DNA of 64,000 nt from positions 62,001-126,000 of the forward strand of contig NZ_JBHRYB010000008.1 of NCBI RefSeq assembly GCF_042648445.1. Reading direction: 5' to 3'. This document shows, in pieces, positions 28,017 to 37,088 of this stretch (position 1 is its first letter; each line of letters opens with the position of its first letter). The translations under genes were made by a program, and so were the position numbers. The DNA is from Bacterioplanoides pacificum (GTDB lineage: Bacteria; Pseudomonadota; Gammaproteobacteria; Pseudomonadales; Oceanobacteraceae). Under the pieces are notes generated by a model. The model was not told the DNA's origin, did not search any database, and was given only the letters and a program-made list of their open reading frames with translations.

Positions 28017-28482
28017 GCTGTTGCAGCCAGTGTTGCAGGGCATCGAATTGTGGCGGATTAAAGCAGCGAATGCCATGTTGGCTCAGCAGCGCGGCGGTTA
28101 CCCCCATGCCGGTGGTTAAGGTGGCGCTGAAGCTGCCATCATAAATGCCGTTGGCACCACAGGAAGGTGAGCGGTCGGCCAGCAGTGCCACCACCACATC
28201 GTGCTGTTGTGCCAGGCGCAGGGTTTTTTCGGCACCGAGGTGAAACTGGCGGCTGAAGTCATCGCCGTCACGACTGATGATGCGGCCGTCGCGGATTTCC
28301 GCCGCAGGACGGGGAGTGGGTAGCCCCCCCAGGGTTTCCGGGCAGGCGATCACTAACCGTTGCTGCTGTTGCCAGTGCAGAATCTGTTGCTGAAAAGCCG
28401 CGACCTTACTGTCGTTGGCTCGCCCGTCGTAACGTACCGGCTGGCCCATCAGGCAGGCACTGATCAGTATACGTCCCTTCAT
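28003..28482 (-). CDS. DUF523/TudS-like protein
   Basis: The 159 residues match DUF523: RILISACLMGQPVRYDGRAN at the start, CPETLGGLPTPRPAAEI, then PSCGANGIYDG. The three conserved cysteines (ISAC, CPE, SCG) are those that hold a catalytic [4Fe-4S] cluster in thiouracil desulfurase TudS, so desulfuration of a thio-compound is a fair hypothesis. The gene overlaps cmoM by ATGA, and the link to a tRNA uridine modification gene is suggestive. Confidence 0.85.
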   Translation of the reverse strand: MKGRILISACLMGQPVRYDGRANDSKVAAFQQQILHWQQQQRLVIACPETLGGLPTPRPAAEIRDGRIISRDGDDFSRQFHLGAEKTLRLAQQHDVVVALLADRSPSCGANGIYDGSFSATLTTGMGVTAALLSQHGIRCFNPPQFDALQHWLQQHDTP

Positions 28483-29270
28483 GCTTGTTCTCCTTTACGG
28501 GCGAGAAAATGAACGTAGCGGCCGAAACGGCGGTAAGGCTCCAGCAGGCCGAATTCGAGGTCTGCTGCACTGACCGCAGGCTGGCCAATGCGGTCGCGGA
28601 TTTTCTGATGCATATGGTCGTGCACACAACGAATGCCGCGCCAGCGTTGTAACTCAAAACCCAGTTGTTGCAGCTGCTGTTGCACGACATCCGGGTCCAG
28701 CGGGTGTTGTGGTGCATTGCCGTGGTCACGCAGATGTGGGTTGGCCGAGCCGGGCGAGTGGGTACGGCCATTCATCAGCTGACGCCACTGGTGGCCGTGC
28801 AGGTTATAAAACATCAGTGATAACCAGCCACCGGTTTTAACCCGTTGTGCCAGTAATGTCAGTGCCTCCAGTGGCTGTTCCAGCCATTCCAGTACCGCAT
28901 GGTTGAGGACGACGTCGTATTGTTGCGGAAACACCCGGGCACAATCCTGCAGCGCGCACTGTTGGCTGGTTAAGCTCAGCCCGGCGGCAGCAAACTGATC
29001 CGTCGCCAGAGTCAGCATTTCAGCGGAAATATCACACAGGGTGATGTGTGCTCCCTGCTGCGCCAGTAACAGGCTGAACTGGCCCTGGCCACCGCCGATA
29101 TCCAGCACCTGGCTGCCGGCCAGCGGAATATTCAGATCGTTAAAATCCGCCTGTAACGCCTGTAGCCGCAACTGACCGCGCGCAGTGGCATAAATAGTAC
29201 GGCTGAAACGTTCGGCCAGGTCGTCGAAGTTACGGTCTGGCCGGGGTGGTGTTGATGGCGTTTGTTTCAT
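28479..29270 (-). CDS. cmoM: tRNA 5-carboxymethoxyuridine methyltransferase CmoM
   Basis: CmoM methylates cmo5U34 to mcmo5U34 in tRNAs. The protein (263 residues) begins with the family signature DRNFDDLAERFSRTIYATARGQLR, then has the SAM motif VLDIGGGQGQFSLLLAQQGAH, LNHAVLEWLEQP and LSLMFYNLHG, and ends near FGRYVHFLARK, all as in E. coli CmoM (SmtA). It is the first gene of a three-gene minus-strand operon and is divergent from a diguanylate cyclase gene. Confidence 0.93.
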   Translation of the reverse strand: MKQTPSTPPRPDRNFDDLAERFSRTIYATARGQLRLQALQADFNDLNIPLAGSQVLDIGGGQGQFSLLLAQQGAHITLCDISAEMLTLATDQFAAAGLSLTSQQCALQDCARVFPQQYDVVLNHAVLEWLEQPLEALTLLAQRVKTGGWLSLMFYNLHGHQWRQLMNGRTHSPGSANPHLRDHGNAPQHPLDPDVVQQQLQQLGFELQRWRGIRCVHDHMHQKIRDRIGQPAVSAADLEFGLLEPYRRFGRYVHFLARKGEQA

Positions 29271-29440
29271 AATTCCGGATCGGTTAAGCGTGCCATAAAC
29301 GATTAATTACAGCACCGGCGGTATCGCCCTGAAAGTGTGATAAATAACAGAAATATAAAGAAATTTACAGGTCGGCCGGGAACTCAGCTGCTAGACTCAA
29401 CTCTGTATTGTGCACTTCCCACTAAGGAACTCTTCACTCT

Positions 29441-30262
29441 ATGGCTGAGGCGCTTTCGCAACAGGACAGAATCTGCAGGCCCGCTGAAGCGGAAGACACT
29501 GAGCTGAGCCGCACCGGCAACCAGTGCCCGGCCGGTGATGACTGTGCTTATTATCAGGAAGTCATCAGCCTGCGTACCGCTGTGATTACCGATCCGCTGA
29601 CCGGCTTATATAACGTCCGCCATTTCCGTGAAGCACTGGAACAGGAGCTGGAGCGTACTCAGCGTACGCTGATTTCCACCGCGCTGTTAATGATCGATCT
29701 CGATCATTTTAAACAGATTAACGATCGTTATGGCCATGAAGCCGGCAACCAGGTGCTGAAACAAACCGCGCGGCTGATTCGGGAAGGTACCCGCCGGCTG
29801 GATGTGCAGTGCCGTTATGGTGGTGAAGAGTTTGTGGTGATTCTCCCGACCACCGAACTGATGCTGGCCGTACACGTGGCCGAACGTATCCGTGAAAGTA
29901 TCGCCTGCACCCCGGTGTATATCGACGATCAGCAACAGATCCGGGTGACCGCCAGCGTTGGTCTGGCATTACACAGCGCTGAACGGCCAATGACGGCAAT
30001 CACACTGGTGGAGGCCGCCGACGAGCAGCTCTACCGTGCCAAAGACGAAGGCCGTGACCGCGTGTGTTATCCGTTATTTGATGTGCCGGAAACCCAGGTC
30101 TCTGGTGATGAAAAACAGGCGCTGGGTTCCATGTTTGGTGGTGAGCCATCATCTGCCAGCCAGGCCGACAACGAGGACGACCCGGATTTTGAATTCGACC
30201 CGGACATCGACGACGCTGATGACTTTATCGATGATGATGACGGTCAGCAGTGGATCGTGTAG
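29441..30262 (+). CDS. Cytoplasmic diguanylate cyclase with acidic tail
   Basis: The 273 residues have a short N-terminus with paired cysteines (NQCPAGDDCAYY), a GGDEF domain (TDPLTGLYNVRHFREALE, MIDLDHFKQINDRYGHEAG, active site CRYGGEEFVVILP) and an intact RRLD inhibition site. After the domain comes an unusual tail of about 45 residues with runs of Asp and Glu. No membrane segment is present. The Cys pair could sense redox state or metal; that is conjecture. Confidence 0.93.
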   Translation: MAEALSQQDRICRPAEAEDTELSRTGNQCPAGDDCAYYQEVISLRTAVITDPLTGLYNVRHFREALEQELERTQRTLISTALLMIDLDHFKQINDRYGHEAGNQVLKQTARLIREGTRRLDVQCRYGGEEFVVILPTTELMLAVHVAERIRESIACTPVYIDDQQQIRVTASVGLALHSAERPMTAITLVEAADEQLYRAKDEGRDRVCYPLFDVPETQVSGDEKQALGSMFGGEPSSASQADNEDDPDFEFDPDIDDADDFIDDDDGQQWIV

Positions 30263-30271
30263 CGACCCTGC

Positions 30272-30724
30272 TCAGCTGCGCTGCCGGGCCAGCCAGCGAT
30301 CCAGCGCATTGGCAAAGGTTTGTTTGTCTTTATCGGAAAACGGTGCCGGGCCACCACTCTGAATACCACTGGAACGCAGGGTATCCATAAAATCGCGCAT
30401 ATTCAGCCGCTGGCGGATATTTTCCGGGGTGTAGGTTTCACCACGGTTGTTAATTGCCGCGACACCTTTTTCAATCACTTCTGCCGCCAGCGGAATATCC
30501 TGACTGATCACTAAGTCGCCGGGCTGAGCCTGTTGGGCAATCAGGTTGTCGGCGACATCGAACCCGGCCTCAACCTGGATGGTGCTGAGAAACGGGGAGG
30601 GTGGCAGAGGTATGTGGTGATTGGCAACAAACTGTGCCATGGTCTCGGTGCGACTGGCGGCACGGCAGATAATTTCCCGTACGGCTTTGGGGGTGGCATC
30701 GGCATCGACCCAGATGGTGGTCAT
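30272..30724 (-). CDS. UPF0178 (YaiI/YqxD) protein
   Basis: The 150 residues match UPF0178, a PIN-like/NYN-type fold of unknown role: TIWVDADATPKAVREIICRAA, GFDVADNLIAQQAQPGDLVISQDIPLA and NIRQRLNMRDFMDTLR are signature segments. The acidic residues in VDADA and ISQD are those expected of a metal-dependent nuclease site, but activity is not shown. It is convergent with the diguanylate cyclase, 9 bp apart. Confidence 0.9.
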   Translation of the reverse strand: MTTIWVDADATPKAVREIICRAASRTETMAQFVANHHIPLPPSPFLSTIQVEAGFDVADNLIAQQAQPGDLVISQDIPLAAEVIEKGVAAINNRGETYTPENIRQRLNMRDFMDTLRSSGIQSGGPAPFSDKDKQTFANALDRWLARQRS

Positions 30725-30902
30725 GAGGCGTTCACATATCAGTTAAAGAAAACGGATAGTGACATAACGGCTACCCGGCTGTCACAGACAGCTGTCGCGT
30801 TTTGGCAGAATATCACCGGCTTTTATTGACCGGATAACACCTGTGCACTGACTGGCGCTCTGCCTACTATGGCCGGATAGCAATCAGAATGAGGGCACAG
30901 TG

Positions 30903-31784
30903 ATGGCTCAGACATTCCGGTCCGGCGGTAAGGTGGACATTAAACCCCGTCGTATGTCATTCCCGTTTAACGAAGTTAAAAACCGCTTTTTTTATAAAGA
31001 TAATGCGGTGATCTCGGCGTTTGGTGCGGCGTTATCTTCGACATTCCCACCGGGCGAGGCGGAATTTATTGCCTCGGTACGGTTATACCGCGACAAAATC
31101 AGTGATCAGCAGCTGTTGCAGCAGATCCGTGGTTTTATCGGTCAGGAAGGTCATCACAGCCATCAGCATAAACGGGCCAATGAAGCGTTACGGGAGCTGG
31201 GTCTGGATGCGGTGCGGCTGGAAAAACACCTGGAAAAGGACATTAAAAAATACACTGCGCGAAAACATGTGACGCCTAAATTCCGTCTGGCGATGACGGT
31301 GGGGATGGAACATATCACCGCCATCATGGCGGAATTTGTGCTGAATAATCCCGAAGTGCTGGAGCCGATGGAAGACTCGGTCAAAGAACTGTTGTACTGG
31401 CACGCAGTGGAAGAAATTGAACATAAAGCCGTCGCCTTCGATGTTTTTATGAGCAGTGAAAATGATCAGAAATATCTGCGCCGGGTATTACGCCTGGTGA
31501 CCGTGTTGTTCAGTGCGCGCATTTTCTTTTATATGGTGGCGTTATTGTGGTGGGCACGTAAATGGCCGTCGTGGGGTGAGATAAAGGGCTTTTACCGTTT
31601 CTTATGGGGTAAAAAAGGTGTGATCAGTAATATTCGCCAACCTTACCGCGATTATTTTAAAGACGGTTTTCACCCCTGGGATCACGATAATCAGGCGCTG
31701 GTGGAAAAATGGAAACAACAGATGTATCGCCCCGAGCATGATCTCGGTGCCGTAACAAACGAACCACAGGCACAGCCGGCCTGA
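30903..31784 (+). CDS. PF10118-type putative metal-dependent hydrolase
   Basis: The 293 residues match the family annotated as predicted metal-dependent hydrolase: ALSSTFPPGEAEFIASVRLYRD, RGFIGQEGHHSHQHKRANE and LLYWHAVEEIEHKAVAFDVF. The Glu/His clusters (QEGHHSHQH, HAVEEIEHKAVAFD) look like a ferritin-like di-iron or other metal site. A hydrophobic stretch (FSARIFFYMVALLWWA) follows. I prefer the ATG at 30903, 8 bases after GAGGG, over the adjoining GTG at 30900. A terminator follows. Confidence 0.85.
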   Translation: MAQTFRSGGKVDIKPRRMSFPFNEVKNRFFYKDNAVISAFGAALSSTFPPGEAEFIASVRLYRDKISDQQLLQQIRGFIGQEGHHSHQHKRANEALRELGLDAVRLEKHLEKDIKKYTARKHVTPKFRLAMTVGMEHITAIMAEFVLNNPEVLEPMEDSVKELLYWHAVEEIEHKAVAFDVFMSSENDQKYLRRVLRLVTVLFSARIFFYMVALLWWARKWPSWGEIKGFYRFLWGKKGVISNIRQPYRDYFKDGFHPWDHDNQALVEKWKQQMYRPEHDLGAVTNEPQAQPA

Positions 31785-31822
31785 GGTAACTATCGGTTTG
31801 ACTCAGAGTGCTTGTCACTTTT

Positions 31823-31848
31823 GCCGGGGCTTTGCCCCGGCTTTTTTT
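31823..31848 (+). terminator. Terminator after the PF10118 gene
   Basis: GCCGGGGC-TTT-GCCCCGGC followed by seven T. Confidence 0.88.
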
Positions 31849-31866
31849 CTTTCCCGGCCATCGTTC

Positions 31867-32115
31867 TCAGGCCGTTTCAGTCACATCCAGCGCATTCACC
31901 AGTTCATGAGCTTTTTCCGCCAGCTCAACGCCCCGGTCGGTTAAGTAACCACCATCGGTCTGAGTGGTTAAGCCTTTATCAAATAAACGTTTGGCCGCAG
32001 CCACCATTTCCGGGGCGGCATCGTGATGAACTTTAATGCCGGTTTGCATACTGGAGTGACGATCAAATTTAACCAGCAGGTTCAGTTCGTCGACGATTTC
32101 TGTGTGGTAGGGCAT
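31867..32115 (-). CDS. TIGR02647-type small DNA-binding-like protein
   Basis: The 82 residues start MPYHTEIVDELNLLVKF and continue GIKVHHDAAPEMVAAAKRLFDKGL and GGYLTDRGVELAEKAHELV, matching my memory of the TIGR02647 family of gammaproteobacterial proteins that look like winged-helix domains. AAGGAAG lies upstream of the ATG at 32115; a longer reading from 32226 is unsupported. Function is not known. Confidence 0.75.
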   Translation of the reverse strand: MPYHTEIVDELNLLVKFDRHSSMQTGIKVHHDAAPEMVAAAKRLFDKGLTTQTDGGYLTDRGVELAEKAHELVNALDVTETA

Positions 32116-32250
32116 AACGGCTTCCTTTTTATAATCCGAGCGTTTCAGACTACTCTGCTGCCCGGCAGGCGGCAATCGATAAAATGCCATAAAAAAGCCG
32201 ACACTGACGCGTGTCAGTATCGGCAAAGGATGTTCACTGGTTGGCCAGAA

Positions 32251-33471
32251 TCAGTGAACGGCCCAGGTTCCTTCATTCTGATGGTCGGAAGCGTTTAACC
32301 AGACATGGGTGATGCCCCCTTTGGCCTGTTTCAGCGCTTCATTCGCCTGGCTGTTTGTCGGAGCGGCAAAGCGGTAGTTACCCAGCTGGGCACAGGCTTG
32401 TGCACCATCACTCCAGCGGCCCTGATAGGTGGAAATATTCCAGCTGCCATCACTGAGGTTCTGGCAGGCGTAATGATGGCTGGCTTCACAGCCGGCATCA
32501 TCCCAGCGGCCATTGCCCCACTGTACGGCACAGTCCTGATTGCCGCCCCAGTTGTTGGGTTCATTCTGATCCCAGGACCAGATCGCCGCAGCCAGCCGGC
32601 CGTCGTTATGTGTCATGTCGTCCAGGTTGACGATATTGCCGCCGTTTTTAAACGCCTGTGTGACGTCCCGGGCTTCGATTTTTTTCACCGAACCTCCGGT
32701 AAAAAACGCACCGATGGCGCCAACTGAAGTACGGTCCTCCCAAATGCGGTTAATGTTGCCCAATCCGGTGAAGGCCAGATTTTTCATGCCGGCATTGTCG
32801 GAACAACCGCCGTCTTTCCATAACACCACTTGTTTGCCGGCGGCCCGAACCTGCGCTTCGCTAAGGCTGGAGGGGATGGATTGGCAGCCGTTTGAGGCAT
32901 ATACCTTGCCTGCGAGTTTGTCGTTGACAAGGTTCAGCAGTTCCTGGTGATGACCATCGGTATGATCTTCAAAATACAGAATGATGACTTCGTCCGGGTT
33001 TTCGTTCAGCCAGTTACCCACTTCCTGCAGACCGTCTTTCACAAAGCGGTCAGTCAGGCTGCAACCAAGGTGTAGGTCGCCCATTTCTTTACCGATACCG
33101 GAATGACACAACAATAAATCCGTGCCCCATTGCCACGGCCAGCCATGGGTGTGGGCGGTCCAGTGAGCATCCAGTTCTATAAAACGGGCCCCGAGACGCA
33201 GCTGGTCGTAAATCGAATGTTTTTGCTGTGGATCGATATAGGCGGTGGCAGTGCGATAGGCTTCTGAGTTGTAGCTATTGTGGGTGCCGAGAATGCTGTT
33301 GTCGGCTAACGGGCTGTTAACATCCAGATTGCGCTGTTGCGCCAGTGCTTTTCCCGCCCAGCTGTTCTGGAAGTCTTTGATCGGGTCAGACGGTGGAGTT
33401 GAACTCATAGCAAATGACGTGGCGGAGGCAAGCAGCCCGGCGGTAAGGGCAATGGCATGTGGCGCTTTCAT
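32251..33471 (-). CDS. Secreted PI-PLC-X domain protein with C-type-lectin-like modules
   Basis: The 406-residue protein has a signal peptide (AIALTAGLLASATSFA), then a phosphatidylinositol-specific phospholipase C X domain (about 45-290) with the two catalytic histidines in GTHNSYNSE (H64) and LLCHSGIG (H123) and the strand RFIELDAHW. The C-terminal quarter resembles C-type lectin folds: NEPNNWGGNQDCAVQWGNG through HHYACQ carries an EPN-type calcium/sugar motif, and WSDGAQACAQLGN to VWLNASDHQNEGTW looks like the first half of a second such fold. The end is abrupt. Expected to be extracellular; lipid substrate unknown. Confidence 0.8.
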   Translation of the reverse strand: MKAPHAIALTAGLLASATSFAMSSTPPSDPIKDFQNSWAGKALAQQRNLDVNSPLADNSILGTHNSYNSEAYRTATAYIDPQQKHSIYDQLRLGARFIELDAHWTAHTHGWPWQWGTDLLLCHSGIGKEMGDLHLGCSLTDRFVKDGLQEVGNWLNENPDEVIILYFEDHTDGHHQELLNLVNDKLAGKVYASNGCQSIPSSLSEAQVRAAGKQVVLWKDGGCSDNAGMKNLAFTGLGNINRIWEDRTSVGAIGAFFTGGSVKKIEARDVTQAFKNGGNIVNLDDMTHNDGRLAAAIWSWDQNEPNNWGGNQDCAVQWGNGRWDDAGCEASHHYACQNLSDGSWNISTYQGRWSDGAQACAQLGNYRFAAPTNSQANEALKQAKGGITHVWLNASDHQNEGTWAVH

Positions 33472-33708
33472 GAGAGTGTCCTGTGATGATTCCGGCGTCT
33501 GGCGCTGCTGATTGCTGTGGCAGCGATATCGATACCTTATTCTTATAATTTAACCGTTTTAACGGTACGGACGTTTTATCAAAGCAGGGGCAAAGGGGTA
33601 AAGAGACTGGCCTGAATGGATCACCGGTCGGTGTTAATTGGTCGTGATATAGCAGGGGATGTCATGAAATGGCAATAGCAGCGGCCTGCTGGCCGCTGCG
33701 CGACGGAA

Positions 33709-35103
33709 TCAGTCGGTGCTTGCCGGCGTTTCGTTTTCAGCTTCTGTTGTTGCTTCGGTTTCAGCGGTTGTATCGGTTTCTGTTACTGCTTCGCTTTCTG
33801 TAGCCGTATCCGTTTCAGCGGTTGTATCGGTTTCTGCTTCGCTTTCTGTAGCTGTATCCGTTTCAGTGGTTGTATCGCTTGCCGTTACGGTTTCAGCTTC
33901 GGGCTCTGCTGTGGCTTCTGGTTCAGCAGTGGCTTCTGGTTCAGCAGTGGCTTCTGGTTCAGCAGTGGTTTCTGGTTCAGCAGTGGCTTGGGGCGCAATA
34001 ACGGCTTCGGGCTCAGTAACAGCTTCTGCTTCTGTAACGGTCATCGGTACGGCGGCGGCTTCTGGCTCAGCCGCGACGTCGGCGTTTAGCTGAGCCTGCG
34101 ATGACTGTAATAGCTGGGCTTCCAGCGCTTTAATCTGGCGGCGGTATTCTGCAGCGATGCGCTCGGCCTGCTCTGCAGCAATTTGTTTCAGTGCCAGCGC
34201 CTGATCTTTCAATGCCATATGGCGCACATCATCGGCATTGAGGGCACTGCCGATTTCAGCCAGATGATCTTCCATGGTCAGGGCGGCCTGCTCTGCCTGG
34301 GCGGCATTCATTTTTACCAGTGTCGCCACTTCACGTCCGATATAGAGCGCATGCTGAGCGGCACGCAGGGCTTCTTTACCGGTACGCGCTACCAGGTCGC
34401 GCTCGCTGTAGCTCTGGCGGATAACACGCTCAGCGTTTTCGACCAGTTGTTCGGCGTATTCGAAGGTTTTTACCGCATTGCTGTCGGCATCTTCATCTTC
34501 GGCCTGCTCCAGTGTGTCCTGAGCGGGCTGCCAGTGTTGCTTCAGCATGGTGTTGAGTTCCAGCTGCTGTAACTCGATCAGGACGCTGGCGGCGCCTTTG
34601 CCGGCTCCGGCGTCATCCCCGGATTCGATCTGGCTGATCAGCTCGCGGAAGCTTTCCATATTGTCGCGGTAATCCGACGGCAGAATATTGCGGGCTTTGA
34701 TATCGTCGAGCACGGCTTTCTGGCGAATCAGTTCCGGCAGCAGGGCTTCGACCTTTTGTTTGTTTTTCAGGCCGGCTTCCGTCAGCGCGACGACTTTGGC
34801 GGAAGTGATGATGCTGGCGTCGCTGTCGCCCTCCAGCTCCAGTGAGCGGGCTTGCTTCAGCGCCTGTTGCAGCTCAGCCATATGCAGCGGTGCATACAGT
34901 TCCAGCTCTGCTTGTTTGGCCGCTTCAAATGCGGCTTCAGCGTCGTTCAGGGCGCGTTCGCTGTCACCTTCAAAGGCTTCTGCTTTGGCGCTGGTGAGTG
35001 ACTCAAACTCATCCTGATAAGCAATTTGTTTACTGGCACAGCCGCTGTTTAACAGCGCCATCAGGCAACAGAAGGTGGTAATAACAAGACGCGGATAACG
35101 CAT
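33709..35103 (-). CDS. Helical lipoprotein with repeat-encoded Thr/Glu/Ala/Pro tail
   Basis: The product (464 residues from the ATG at 35103) has a lipobox LNSGC, a long helical body (about 30-330) with charged Ala/Glu/Gln heptad-like pattern resembling DUF4398-type domains, and a 110-residue tail built of Ala-Thr-Glu-Pro-Glu and Thr-Glu-Thr-Asp units. The tail is encoded by tandem DNA repeats. It is probably anchored in the outer membrane, the tail being disordered and strongly acidic. ATGs further upstream give no signal peptide at the N-terminus. Confidence 0.7.
   Translation of the reverse strand: MRYPRLVITTFCCLMALLNSGCASKQIAYQDEFESLTSAKAEAFEGDSERALNDAEAAFEAAKQAELELYAPLHMAELQQALKQARSLELEGDSDASIITSAKVVALTEAGLKNKQKVEALLPELIRQKAVLDDIKARNILPSDYRDNMESFRELISQIESGDDAGAGKGAASVLIELQQLELNTMLKQHWQPAQDTLEQAEDEDADSNAVKTFEYAEQLVENAERVIRQSYSERDLVARTGKEALRAAQHALYIGREVATLVKMNAAQAEQAALTMEDHLAEIGSALNADDVRHMALKDQALALKQIAAEQAERIAAEYRRQIKALEAQLLQSSQAQLNADVAAEPEAAAVPMTVTEAEAVTEPEAVIAPQATAEPETTAEPEATAEPEATAEPEATAEPEAETVTASDTTTETDTATESEAETDTTAETDTATESEAVTETDTTAETEATTEAENETPASTD
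33788..33883. repeat. 48-bp imperfect tandem repeat inside the lipoprotein gene
   Basis: The unit beginning GCTTCGCTTTCTGTA (33788) recurs at 33836 with few changes; it encodes part of the Thr/Asp/Glu tail. Confidence 0.8.
33911..33982. repeat. 18-bp tandem repeat, four units
   Basis: GTGGCTTCTGGTTCAGCA occurs at 33911, 33929 and 33947 exactly and at 33965 with one change. On the coding (minus) strand it gives the Ala-Glu-Pro-Glu-Ala-Thr unit. Such in-frame 18-mers can change number by slippage without a frameshift. Confidence 0.92.
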
Positions 35104-35252
35104 ATCAGATCCCTGACTCGAGCTTCGCCGGCTGGCGGTAAAGCGGATAGTTAACATAACGTACGACTGGTGCTGCGGTAACAGGCTGCACCGGCACTTA
35201 ACGTCCCGCTGCCGTTGGCAGCGGGCGCGCAAGTGTAAGAAAGGTGGCGCGA

Positions 35253-37088
35253 TTAATCCAGCAGCGATTTATCGCGTACCGCGCCTTTGTCGGCCGAGGT
35301 GGCGAACTTAGCGTACGCTTTCAATGCTGTGCTCACTTTACGAGGACGTTCTTCCGCTGGCTTCCAGCCTTTCTTGTCCTGCTCATGGCGACGGTGAGAC
35401 AACTCTTCCATGCTCAGATCAACATTGATGGTACGGTTGGGGATATCGATCTTGATCGGATCACCATCACGTAACAGGCCGATTGCACCACCCGCTGCGG
35501 CTTCAGGAGAACAGTGACCAATCGAAAGACCAGAGGTACCACCCGAGAAACGACCGTCAGTTAACAGTGCACACGCTTTACCTAAACCTTTGGACTTCAG
35601 GTACGACGTCGGGTACAGCATTTCCTGCATACCCGGGCCACCTTTCGGGCCTTCGTAGCGGATAATGACCACATCACCTGGCTTCACTTCATCGGCCAGA
35701 ATGCCGGCGACCGCGGTGTCCTGAGATTCGAAGATCTTAGCTGTACCGTTGAATACCAGAATAGAGTCATCAACACCGGCGGTTTTCACCACACAGCCAT
35801 CTTCGGCGATGTTACCGTACAGAACGGCCAGACCACCTTCTTTCGAGAAAGCGTGTTCCAGATCGCGGATACAACCATTAGCACGATCGCCATCCAGCGT
35901 TGGCCAGCGGGTTGCCTGGCTGAAAGCGGTCTGGGTCGGAATGCCCGCCGGACCGGCTTTGTAGAATTCAACCACTTCCGGGCTTGGGTTGCGCATGATG
36001 TCCCACTGATCGAGGGCATCTTTCATGGTGGCAGAATGCACCGTTGGGATATCGTTATGCAGCAGGCCGGCACGGTCGATTTCACCCAGAATACCCATGA
36101 TGCCACCAGCGCGGTGTACGTCTTCGATGTGGTAGTCCGGGGTGTTGGGCGCTACCTTACACAGCTGCGGCACAATGCGGGACAAGCGGTCGATATCGTC
36201 CATATCGAAATCCACTTCCGCTTCCTGAGCCGCGGCTAATAAGTGCAGGATGGTATTGGTGGAACCACCCATCACAATATCCAGCGTCATGGCATTTTCA
36301 AACGCTTTAAAGCTGGCGATGGAGCGTGGTAATACCGATTCATCGTTATCTTCGTAATAACGCTTGGCATTTTTTACGACCAGACGTGCGGCTTCCAGGA
36401 ACAGATTTTCACGGTCCGCATGAGTGGCCAGTGTGGTGCCGTTGCCCGGTAAAGACAGGCCAATCGCTTCGGTCAGGCAGTTCATTGAGTTAGCGGTGAA
36501 CATACCGGAGCAGGAACCACAGGTCGGGCAGGCGCTGCGCTCATATTCGGCCACTTTTTCATCGGAGGCGTTATCGTCGGCCGCAATCACCATGGCATCC
36601 ACCAGGTCCAGCTTGTGCTCAGACAGTTTGGTTTTACCGGCTTCCATCGGGCCACCGGAGACAAAAATCACCGGGATATTCAGGCGCAGTGCCGCCATTA
36701 ACATTCCCGGGGTGATTTTGTCGCAGTTGGATATACACACCAGCGCGTCGGCGCAGTGAGCGTTTACCATATATTCCACTGAGTCGGCGATGATTTCACG
36801 CGATGGCAGACTGTACAGCATACCGTCGTGACCCATGGCGATACCGTCGTCCACGGCGATGGTGTTGAACTCTTTTGCCACACCACCGGCTTTTTCGATC
36901 TCTCGGGCAACCAGCTGTCCCATGTCTTTCAGGTGAACGTGACCGGGTACAAACTGAGTGAAAGAGTTCGCGACCGCAATAATGGGTTTGTGGAAGTCTT
37001 CGTCTTTCATACCAGTGGCGCGCCACAGAGCGCGTGCACCGGCCATATTACGACCGCCGGTGGAGGTTTTGGAACGGTACTCAGGCAT
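35253..37088 (-). CDS. ilvD: Dihydroxy-acid dehydratase
   Basis: IlvD dehydrates dihydroxy-acids to the 2-keto acids in isoleucine and valine synthesis and carries an iron-sulfur cluster. The 611 residues begin MPEYRSKTSTGGRNMAGARA and show cluster cysteines in ISNCDKITPGM and CPTCGSCSGMFTANSMN, plus GRFSGGTSGLSIGH near the C-terminus. Length is typical of the proteobacterial enzyme. It borders the acquired restriction-modification region on its upstream side. Confidence 0.97.
   Translation of the reverse strand: MPEYRSKTSTGGRNMAGARALWRATGMKDEDFHKPIIAVANSFTQFVPGHVHLKDMGQLVAREIEKAGGVAKEFNTIAVDDGIAMGHDGMLYSLPSREIIADSVEYMVNAHCADALVCISNCDKITPGMLMAALRLNIPVIFVSGGPMEAGKTKLSEHKLDLVDAMVIAADDNASDEKVAEYERSACPTCGSCSGMFTANSMNCLTEAIGLSLPGNGTTLATHADRENLFLEAARLVVKNAKRYYEDNDESVLPRSIASFKAFENAMTLDIVMGGSTNTILHLLAAAQEAEVDFDMDDIDRLSRIVPQLCKVAPNTPDYHIEDVHRAGGIMGILGEIDRAGLLHNDIPTVHSATMKDALDQWDIMRNPSPEVVEFYKAGPAGIPTQTAFSQATRWPTLDGDRANGCIRDLEHAFSKEGGLAVLYGNIAEDGCVVKTAGVDDSILVFNGTAKIFESQDTAVAGILADEVKPGDVVIIRYEGPKGGPGMQEMLYPTSYLKSKGLGKACALLTDGRFSGGTSGLSIGHCSPEAAAGGAIGLLRDGDPIKIDIPNRTINVDLSMEELSHRRHEQDKKGWKPAEERPRKVSTALKAYAKFATSADKGAVRDKSLLD

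Noticed and set aside
33911..33982. CRISPR array
   Set aside because: The 18-bp units are directly adjacent with no spacers and are in a coding frame; no cas genes are near.
33716..34093. Open plus-strand frame of 125 codons rich in Val, Ser and Ala
   Set aside because: It is the antisense of the tandem repeats in the lipoprotein gene; repeat DNA without stops opens several frames.
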